Positions 57,187 to 64,000 of a stretch of DNA of 64,000 nt are shown piece after piece. Each line of letters starts with the position of its first letter. Within the stretch, counting starts at the first letter, position 1. Position numbers and translations under genes: made by a program. Origin of the DNA: Bowmanella denitrificans (GTDB lineage: Bacteria; Pseudomonadota; Gammaproteobacteria; Enterobacterales; Alteromonadaceae); assembly GCF_002887595.1 (NCBI RefSeq), contig NZ_PEBU01000011.1:1-64000 (forward strand), given 5' to 3'. Below the pieces are notes generated by a model that made no database searches, was not told where the DNA came from, and was given only the letters and a program-made list of their open reading frames with translations.

Positions 57187-57242
57187 GTCACCCAGCTTCG
57201 ATACCCTTGCTTGCGTTTTTATGAACCTACATTTCCTATTCC

Positions 57243-57248
57243 TATAAT
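57243..57248 (+). promoter_or_regulatory. TATAAT motif adjacent to the start
   Basis: TATAAT lies only 11 bases before the ATG of the lipoprotein gene and partly abuts the GGAGAG ribosome site. As a -10 it would leave almost no leader, so its role is doubtful. Confidence 0.3.
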
Positions 57249-57259
57249 TGGAGAGCTCA

Positions 57260-60200
57260 ATGGAACTCAAGACACTTTTTAAAGCGTCCGCAATAGCTGC
57301 AGCGTTAGCGTTGGCCGGATGTGGTGGTGATATCGTAATTAATGAAGGTGATGTTGCACCCACACCCACTCCCACACCAACTCCTACGCCAACACCTACC
57401 CCTACCCCAACTCCTACACCGGGTATTCCAGCTAACGCTTTCGCGCAGGGCCTGGCAACTGACGTGTCTTCTGAGTTTCCTCAACTTTCTGGTAAGCCGG
57501 TGTATCGACTGGCAGAAAACACCACCTTCACTGCAGACGTATCACTGACCAGCGATGCTTACTGGGTGCTTGACGGGCGTGTGGCGGTTGGTAACGACAA
57601 TGCCGACAGCACGACGCTGCATATTGAGGCAGGTACCACTGTATTTGGTGAAGTCGGTGATGATTTCCTAGTGGTACGTCGTGGCTCAAAAATTGAAGCT
57701 AAAGGTACGGCCTCTGCTCCTATCACTATGACGTCTGTTCAGGATGTTACTGGCGAAGAGACATCTATTGGTCAGTGGGGTGGTTTGGTTCTGCTTGGTA
57801 AAGCACCCACTAACCTGTGTAACACAGGTGATGATGAGCAAACGTCTGATGCTGAATTAGCCTCCTGTGGTGTGCCGGCAGAAGGCGACGCCGGCCTGTT
57901 TGGTGGTAATGATCCACAAGATAACTCCGGTACTATTCAATACGTTGTGATCAAACATGCTGGTAAGGCTCTGGCCGCTGGTGATGAACTGAACGGTATC
58001 AGTTTTGCTGGTGTTGGTGCCGGTACGACTGTAGACCACATTCAGGTTCACCAGAACCTGGATGACGGTATTGAATTCTTTGGTGGTACAGTCAATGTCA
58101 GCCACGTGGTGTTAACCGATAACGGTGATGACTCTCTGGATTGGTCTTTCGGCTGGACCGGTAGTGCCAAAAACGTTTACATCCAGCAAAGCGCTGCCGG
58201 TGGCGACAATGGCATCGAAGCGGATAACAATGAAGACCATCCAAGCTGGTTGCCGCTGACTAAACCCACTGTATCTCATGTCACTATCGTGGGTGCTGAT
58301 GGTACAAATGGCGTACGTCTGCGCAATGGTACAGCCGGTGTTTTGTCTAATGTGTTGGTAACAGGTTCAGCAACTTACAAAAACTGTTTGCGTGTGAACG
58401 GTGCAGAAGCTCAGGCTAATGCCGTTGCTGGTGAACTGACCATCACCAATTCTATTGTGGCTTGTGAAACCCCTGCTAACAACTTCGGTTCTGATAGCTT
58501 CGGTGGTCAGACAACTCAAGAGTGGTTTGAATCTCAGTCTGGTAACCACACTATGGCTGCAGCCGAACTGAAGCTTGAAGATAACGGCTATTTCCCGACT
58601 GCTGATTCACCAGTGAAGTTGGGCGGCAATGATTACATCGGTGCCTTCAATCCAAATGGTACCAACTGGATGAGTGGTTGGACTGTTGCCGTTAAAGGTG
58701 GTTTCCCCACGAATATTCAGAACGCCTTCGCTCAAGGTTTAGCGACGGATGTTTCTAGTCGCTTCCCCGGCTTGGACAAGCCGGTTTACGAACTTCAGCA
58801 AGATGCAACGTTCACCGCTGACGTCACTCTGACCAATGATGCCTACTGGTTGTTCAAAGGTCGTGTAGCTGTTGGTAATGACAATGAAGACAATGCCACC
58901 TTGTACATAGAACAAGGTACGACTGTGTTCGGTGAAGTGGGTGACGACTTCCTGGTTGTGCGCCGTGGTTCAAAGATTGAAGCAGTGGGTACAGCTTCTG
59001 CACCTATCATCATGACCTCTGTACAGGATCTGATGGGTGACGAAACATCTATCGGTCAATGGGGTGGTCTGGTCATGCTGGGTAATGCCCCAACCAACCT
59101 TTGTAATACCGGTGATGACAATCAGACATCTGAGGCTGAGCTGACATCCTGTGGTGTCCCAGCTGAAGGTGACGCTGGTCTGTATGGTGGTAACAACCCA
59201 GAAGACAATTCAGGGACATTGCGCTACGTTGTGATCAAGCACGCTGGTAAAGCACTGGCAGCAGGTGATGAACTGAACGGTATCAGTTTTGCCGGTATCG
59301 GTTCTAAAACCAACGTAAGCTACATTCAGGTTCACCAGAATCTGGATGACGGTATTGAATTCTTCGGCGGTACAGTGAATGTTCGCAACGTTGTGTTAAC
59401 TGACATCGGTGACGATTCTCTGGACTGGTCTTTCGGTTGGACAGGTAAAGCACAGAATGTCTACATCCAGCAAAGCGCAGCGGGTGGCGACAATGGTATT
59501 GAAGCTGACAACAACGAAGACAACCCGGATTGGCTGCCTCTGACGACACCTAAACTGTCCAACGTGACTATTGTGGGTGCCAGCGGAACAAACGGTGTAC
59601 GTTTGCGTAACGGTACAGCCGGAACCATTAAGAACCTGGTGGTTACAGCAGGTGAGGGCTACAAAAACTGTCTGCGTGTCAATGGTGCAGAAGCTCAAGC
59701 CAATGCTGTGAGTGGTGACCTGAGTGTGACCCATTCAGTGGTCGCATGTCAGAGCGCCAATAACTTCGGTAGCGATAGCTTTGGTGGCCAGACGACTGAA
59801 CAGTGGTTTACCGGTCAGGAAGGCAACAGTGTGAAAACAGCTGATGAGTTGCTGCTTGCCACTGACGGCTTTACACCTAAATCCAGCTCTCCGCTGCTGA
59901 ATGCCGGTTACGATATGTCTAAGGATGACAGCTTCTTTGCTGCGACCAAACATATAGGTGCATTTGATGGCCAGTTTAACTGGATGGAAGGCTGGACTGT
60001 TGCAGTAAACTCAGACATCCCATCTGATATCAGCAATGCCATGGCTCAAGGTCTGGCAACTGATGTGTCTGCTCAATTCCCTGATATCACTGACAAGCCT
60101 GTTTACCAGTTGACGGCTGACCACACCTTCACTCAGGACGTGGTGTTGAGCAATGACGCACACTGGTTGCTGAAAGGCCGCATTGGTGTGGGTGAAGACA

Positions 60201-61333
60201 ATGCCAGTAGCGCTACCTTGTACATTGAGCGTGGTACCACTCTGTTCGGTGAAGTGGGCGATGACTTCCTGGTTGTACGTCGTGGTTCAAAAATTGAAGC
60301 GGTAGGTTCTGCCTCAGCGCCAATCATCATGACCTCAGTACAGGACATGACTGGTCAGGAAACTTCCATCGGTCAGTGGGGGGGGGTGGTTATTATGGGT
60401 AATGCCCCATCTAACCTGTGTAACACCGGTGATGACAGCAACACTTCTGAAGCAGAGCTGACGTCATGTGGCGTGCCAGCCGAAGGGGATGCTGGTCTGT
60501 TTGGTGGTAATAACCCTGAAGACAACTCTGGAACGCTGAAATATGTTGTGGTGAAACATGCTGGTAAGGCCCTGGCCGCCGGTGATGAACTCAACGGTAT
60601 CAGCTTTGCCGGTGTGGGTTCAGGTACTGATGTTGATTATATTCAGGTTCACCAGAATCTGGACGATGGTATCGAGTTCTTTGGTGGTACCGTTAACGTT
60701 AAGCACGTGGTTCTGACTGCCATTGGTGATGACTCTCTGGACTGGTCTTTCGGCTGGACGGGCAATGCCCAGTACGTGTTGATCAAACAGAGTGAAGAAG
60801 GCGGTGACAATGCTATTGAAGCCGACAACAACGAAGATCACCCAGCCTGGTTACCTTTGACTAAGCCGTCAATTTCTAATGTCACCATTATTGGTGCCAA
60901 TGGTGTGAACGGTGTACGTCTGCGTAACGGTACTGCTGGTGTAATTAAAAACCTGGTAGTAACGGGTCCTGCTGGTTACGACAACTGTCTGCGAGTTAAC
61001 GGTGCTGAAGCCATTGCCAATGCCGGTTCTGGTGAACTGAGCATGACGCATTCCATCGTTGCCTGTGCGGATGGTGCAGATACTTTCGGTTCTGACACCA
61101 TCAGTGGTGGCACCACCCAAGCCTGGTTTGAAGGTCAGCAAGGTAACAGTACTCTCACTGTCAGCGAGCTGGGACTGACTGGTTATCAACCTGCTGCAGG
61201 TTCGGTTCTGCTGGGTAACGGTTTTGACGCTTCCAGCCTGAACAGCTTCTTTGATGCCACCGATTATATTGGTGCCATGAGTAGCGACAACGACTGGACT
61301 TCTGGTTGGGTAACTGTGGGTCTGGATGACTAA
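57260..61333 (+). CDS. Surface lipoprotein with three tandem ~430-residue beta-helix-like modules
   Basis: 1357 residues from ATG 57260 (GGAGAG upstream). Signal peptide with lipobox LALAGC (Cys21), then a (Pro-Thr)n linker to about residue 54, then three near-identical modules beginning at NAFAQGLATDV (nt 57434), NAFAQGLATDV (58721) and NAMAQGLATDV (60035), spaced by 429 and 438 codons. Each has GEVGDDFLVVRRGSKIEA, ETSIGQWGG, CNTGDD, HQNLDDGIEFFGG, DWSFGWTG and NGVRLRNGTAG. The repeating Gly/Asn/Val pattern suggests a right-handed beta-helix. Family members are often misnamed multidrug transporter; no transporter features are seen. It is followed by a TonB receptor. Confidence 0.85.
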   Translation: MELKTLFKASAIAAALALAGCGGDIVINEGDVAPTPTPTPTPTPTPTPTPTPTPGIPANAFAQGLATDVSSEFPQLSGKPVYRLAENTTFTADVSLTSDAYWVLDGRVAVGNDNADSTTLHIEAGTTVFGEVGDDFLVVRRGSKIEAKGTASAPITMTSVQDVTGEETSIGQWGGLVLLGKAPTNLCNTGDDEQTSDAELASCGVPAEGDAGLFGGNDPQDNSGTIQYVVIKHAGKALAAGDELNGISFAGVGAGTTVDHIQVHQNLDDGIEFFGGTVNVSHVVLTDNGDDSLDWSFGWTGSAKNVYIQQSAAGGDNGIEADNNEDHPSWLPLTKPTVSHVTIVGADGTNGVRLRNGTAGVLSNVLVTGSATYKNCLRVNGAEAQANAVAGELTITNSIVACETPANNFGSDSFGGQTTQEWFESQSGNHTMAAAELKLEDNGYFPTADSPVKLGGNDYIGAFNPNGTNWMSGWTVAVKGGFPTNIQNAFAQGLATDVSSRFPGLDKPVYELQQDATFTADVTLTNDAYWLFKGRVAVGNDNEDNATLYIEQGTTVFGEVGDDFLVVRRGSKIEAVGTASAPIIMTSVQDLMGDETSIGQWGGLVMLGNAPTNLCNTGDDNQTSEAELTSCGVPAEGDAGLYGGNNPEDNSGTLRYVVIKHAGKALAAGDELNGISFAGIGSKTNVSYIQVHQNLDDGIEFFGGTVNVRNVVLTDIGDDSLDWSFGWTGKAQNVYIQQSAAGGDNGIEADNNEDNPDWLPLTTPKLSNVTIVGASGTNGVRLRNGTAGTIKNLVVTAGEGYKNCLRVNGAEAQANAVSGDLSVTHSVVACQSANNFGSDSFGGQTTEQWFTGQEGNSVKTADELLLATDGFTPKSSSPLLNAGYDMSKDDSFFAATKHIGAFDGQFNWMEGWTVAVNSDIPSDISNAMAQGLATDVSAQFPDITDKPVYQLTADHTFTQDVVLSNDAHWLLKGRIGVGEDNASSATLYIERGTTLFGEVGDDFLVVRRGSKIEAVGSASAPIIMTSVQDMTGQETSIGQWGGVVIMGNAPSNLCNTGDDSNTSEAELTSCGVPAEGDAGLFGGNNPEDNSGTLKYVVVKHAGKALAAGDELNGISFAGVGSGTDVDYIQVHQNLDDGIEFFGGTVNVKHVVLTAIGDDSLDWSFGWTGNAQYVLIKQSEEGGDNAIEADNNEDHPAWLPLTKPSISNVTIIGANGVNGVRLRNGTAGVIKNLVVTGPAGYDNCLRVNGAEAIANAGSGELSMTHSIVACADGADTFGSDTISGGTTQAWFEGQQGNSTLTVSELGLTGYQPAAGSVLLGNGFDASSLNSFFDATDYIGAMSSDNDWTSGWVTVGLDD

Positions 61334-61364
61334 GCCGGCGTTTTAAAAACGTAATGCAAGGAAA

Positions 61365-61392
61365 AGCTAAGGCGCGTTGATGCGCCTTAGCT
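61365..61392 (+). terminator. Hairpin between the lipoprotein and TBDR genes
   Basis: Eleven-bp arms AGCTAAGGCGC/GCGCCTTAGCT with a six-base loop, no U tract. May attenuate or stabilize mRNA so that the lipoprotein is made in excess of the receptor. Confidence 0.55.
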
Positions 61393-61437
61393 GTTACTTG
61401 CGGCAAGCATCTTTACCAGTTACTTAGGAGTGAATTC

Positions 61438-64000
61438 ATGAAACAGACATTACATTTTGTGTCTAGAAAAACAGCGCTCAGTTTGGCCGTGATGTCAGCA
61501 CTGAGCACTTTTGTGTCTGCCCCGGTGGCTATGGCACAGTCGGACGATCAAAACCAGGCCATGGAAGAAGTGATTGCCACGGCAAGTCGCTTAAAAGGTA
61601 CTGCTTCTGCTGTGCTGCAAGAGCGTCAGAATCAGGCATTTGTCGCAGATATCATGGGTGCTGAGCAAATATCCAGAACGGGGGATGGAGACGCCGCTTC
61701 AGCGCTTCGCCGTATTACCGGTTTGACCTTGGTGGATGGCAAGTTTATCTACGTGCGCGGATTAGGTGAACGCTATTCCAGTACACAATTGAATGGCATG
61801 ATGGTGCCGAGCCCGGATCCAACCCGCTCTGTTGTGCCTTTGGACTTGTTCCCTTCTGATATTATCGAAAGCCTGAACGTTCAGAAGTCTTATTCTCCCA
61901 ACATGCCAGGCCACTTTGGCGGTGGTAACGTTAACATTCGTACTAAGTCCATTCCATCTGAGTTTGTCTTTAATATTAGTGGCGGTGCTGGTTACAACAC
62001 GTCCAATAATGAAGATGGCTACTTTTATACCGGTGGCGATGATGACTGGATGGGGAAAGACGATGGCACCCGCGAACTGCCCGGTATCATAGCTGATGCC
62101 TTGCGTAATAGTGGCTCAACAGGTGTGGAAGGCATAACGAATCTACAGACCACGCAGGCCATGCTTTCTGCTTTCAACTGGGATATCGGACCCGATGAAA
62201 AAAGCGTTGATCCCAACTACAACCTGGGTGCGACAGTAGGTAACCAATTCCAGGTGGGTAGCGAAGGAACGCTAGGGTTTTTGGCGACTATGGCGTACGA
62301 CCAGGAGTGGACTGTCGCCAATGAGAAGAACGGCTCAGATTTGGGCGGTGGTTGTGATAACAGTGGTGAAAGATGTTTCACCAAGTATCTTGATGGCTTG
62401 TCCACAGAGCAGAGTGTTCGCTGGAGTGGCATGTTCAACGTCGGTTATGAATTTAACAATAACCACAAGGTTGAGCTGACCAATATGATCCTGCACGATA
62501 TGCGAGACAGAGTAAGAAACAGAGATTACTTTGACGCCAACGAGTCAGAGGAAGGGGAAACCGAGCTGCGTCGTCTGGATATCATCTTTGAAGAACGGGA
62601 GATGATCACCAGCCAACTTAAAGGCACGCATAATTTCCCCTGGCTGAATTTCGCCTACCTGGATTGGTATGTCGGCACCAGCCGTGCGACCCGCGATGCG
62701 CCGGATATTCTGGAAGCCACCTTTGAAAAAGAAATGGACAATGGCGCCGTGGTTTACGAAGGTCTGCAAGATCTGGCGGCCACCAACCTGAACAGACAGT
62801 ATCAGCAGTTGGAAGATGACTCAGACACAGTGGGCTGGAACTTTGCCTACCCCATGTCCGGTGAAAACTGGGAAGTGGAATGGAAGATAGGTGGCGATTA
62901 TTGGGAGAAAACCCGCGAAGCGCAGAGTATCGATCTGGGGATTAGACACTTCAGTATTCGTGATGAATACAAACAGGGTGTCAGACTGGATCAAATCTTC
63001 TCCCCTGATAATATTGCTAATCCTGACTTTTATACCAGTGCGACAGGTCGAGGGCTGTTCCAGGACGGCACGGCCGACGGTGATAAGTATTCCGCTGCAG
63101 CTAAGTTGGAAGCCTATTACCTGATGGGTGATGCTTTTATTAACAAGACCTGGCGGATCAGTGGCGGTTTGCGTTGGGAGCAGTTCCAGCAGGTGTCTAT
63201 TCCTTATCAGGCGCACACAGATCTGTTTGCGGTAAGTGGTGATGACATTGCGGATACCGTTTTCAACAAAGATGAGTTATTCCCGTCCCTGGCCTTGACT
63301 TACATTCTTGATGACGAGATGCAGATTCGTTTTAACGTAAGTGAAACGGCCATTCGTCCTGATATGCGCGATATCAGTTCAAGCTTCTTTATTGACCCTC
63401 TGACCGAGTTCCTGGTGCGCGGTTCACCGCTGCTGCGCAGTGCCGAGTTGAAAAATGCCGACTTGCGCTGGGAGTGGTATAAAGAGTCCGGCAACAACCT
63501 ATCGGTTGCTCTGTTCTACAAAGACATGACTAACCCGATTGAGATGGTTGAACTCAGTGGTGGTGAAGGTACTCCTCAGCTGTTGACCGCCAACGCTGAA
63601 GAAGGAGAGCTGTATGGACTGGAAGTTGAATTCCTGCAGGATCTGAGCTTCCTGTCTAATGACATGGCTGGCTTCTTCCTGTCTGGCAACATCACCTTGT
63701 CTGATTCCAATGTGAAGATTGGTCGTGATAACCCGGACTCGCTGTATAACCAGCAGTTACGTGATGCCTTAAACGCCAGCACGGTAACAACATCTATTAC
63801 TAATGATGAGCGCCGCTTGGTCGGCCACTCAAAATGGGTTGCTAACCTTCAGTTTGGTTGGGATTCAGATGATGGTAATCACTCTACTTCATTGGTGTAC
63901 AACGCCTTTGGTGAGAGGATCATTGTGCCGGGTGTGAGTGGCAATGAAGACGCGCAGGAGCAACCATTCAACTCGCTGGACTTTGTGTATAGTTACTATC
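61438..64000 (+). CDS. TonB-dependent receptor, 5' part (runs off the window)
   Basis: The frame from ATG 61438 (AGGAG upstream) is open to the window end, giving at least 854 residues without a stop. Signal peptide about 1-33 (VAMAQ), TonB-box-like MEEVIATAS (42-50), plug with LRRITGLTLVDGKFIYVRGLGERYS, LNGMMVPSPDPTRSVVPLDLFP and HFGGGNVNIRT, then barrel strands. It differs from the two carbohydrate-type receptors in its plug and TonB region. It follows the triplicated lipoprotein and a Pho-box-like site, so uptake of a phosphorus source is an attractive guess, not proven. Confidence 0.88.
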   Translation, partial: MKQTLHFVSRKTALSLAVMSALSTFVSAPVAMAQSDDQNQAMEEVIATASRLKGTASAVLQERQNQAFVADIMGAEQISRTGDGDAASALRRITGLTLVDGKFIYVRGLGERYSSTQLNGMMVPSPDPTRSVVPLDLFPSDIIESLNVQKSYSPNMPGHFGGGNVNIRTKSIPSEFVFNISGGAGYNTSNNEDGYFYTGGDDDWMGKDDGTRELPGIIADALRNSGSTGVEGITNLQTTQAMLSAFNWDIGPDEKSVDPNYNLGATVGNQFQVGSEGTLGFLATMAYDQEWTVANEKNGSDLGGGCDNSGERCFTKYLDGLSTEQSVRWSGMFNVGYEFNNNHKVELTNMILHDMRDRVRNRDYFDANESEEGETELRRLDIIFEEREMITSQLKGTHNFPWLNFAYLDWYVGTSRATRDAPDILEATFEKEMDNGAVVYEGLQDLAATNLNRQYQQLEDDSDTVGWNFAYPMSGENWEVEWKIGGDYWEKTREAQSIDLGIRHFSIRDEYKQGVRLDQIFSPDNIANPDFYTSATGRGLFQDGTADGDKYSAAAKLEAYYLMGDAFINKTWRISGGLRWEQFQQVSIPYQAHTDLFAVSGDDIADTVFNKDELFPSLALTYILDDEMQIRFNVSETAIRPDMRDISSSFFIDPLTEFLVRGSPLLRSAELKNADLRWEWYKESGNNLSVALFYKDMTNPIEMVELSGGEGTPQLLTANAEEGELYGLEVEFLQDLSFLSNDMAGFFLSGNITLSDSNVKIGRDNPDSLYNQQLRDALNASTVTTSITNDERRLVGHSKWVANLQFGWDSDDGNHSTSLVYNAFGERIIVPGVSGNEDAQEQPFNSLDFVYSYY

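Noticed and set aside
57243-57248. TATAAT as the main -10 of the lipoprotein gene
   Set aside because: It would place transcription start inside or after the ribosome site.

Overview
The window looks like a chromosomal segment of a marine, polysaccharide-degrading gammaproteobacterium, most likely an Alteromonadaceae member. This is inferred from gene content: several large TonB-dependent receptors, tryptophan-halogenase/cupin/SapC cassettes, a SoxR-linked FMN reductase, a PhoX phosphatase, and intergenic repeat families of a kind common in that group. No rRNA, tRNA, CRISPR array, prophage or complete insertion sequence was found.

Region 1 (1-31 kb) is a xylan/glucuronoxylan and xylose utilization locus. 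It opens with the 3' end of a GH115 alpha-glucuronidase. Two outer-membrane receptor cassettes follow in opposite orientation: TBDR-SapC-cupin-halogenase on the + strand (1.8-8.3 kb) and TBDR-halogenase-cupin-halogenase on the - strand (17.7-10.3 kb). Between and beyond them lie small hypothetical genes, an EF-hand gene boxed by inverted repeats, and a manganese (yybP-ykoY) riboswitch upstream of a TMEM165/GDT1-type exporter. The catabolic genes then come in order: periplasmic GH3, cytoplasmic GH43, a GPH-family pentoside symporter, a XylE-like sugar porter, aldose 1-epimerase, XylA, XylB and the AraC-type regulator XylR. Together they suggest side-chain removal outside or in the periplasm, receptor and symporter uptake, intracellular release of xylose, and isomerization and phosphorylation to xylulose-5-P.

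Region 2 (32.5-36.8 kb) is a tight five-gene + strand operon with overlapping ends: thermostable-hemolysin family protein, AMP-forming acyl-CoA synthetase-like enzyme, heme-oxygenase-like putative diiron oxidase, short-chain dehydrogenase and a secreted TPR-like protein. It resembles a small uncharacterized biosynthetic or acyl-modifying pathway.

Region 3 (36.8-50.2 kb) holds formaldehyde detoxification (FghA, FrmA), a SulP transporter with a Usp partner, PhoX behind a tandem Pho box, a repeat array, an outer-membrane porin-like protein, a chemoreceptor, a small EF-hand protein, a small OmpA-like protein and a TPR-GGDEF diguanylate cyclase.

Region 4 (50.3-57 kb) holds an acyl carrier protein with an overlapping acyltransferase, an SDR, a BON-domain protein, a phosphatase-diacylglycerol kinase fusion, a 264-bp MITE-like structured element, small envelope proteins, and soxR divergent from an FMN reductase with a recognizable SoxR box.

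Region 5 (57-64 kb) encodes a 1357-residue surface lipoprotein made of three tandem copies of a ~430-residue module, followed by a TonB-dependent receptor that runs off the window. A 33-bp palindrome overlapping a Pho-box-like sequence lies upstream.
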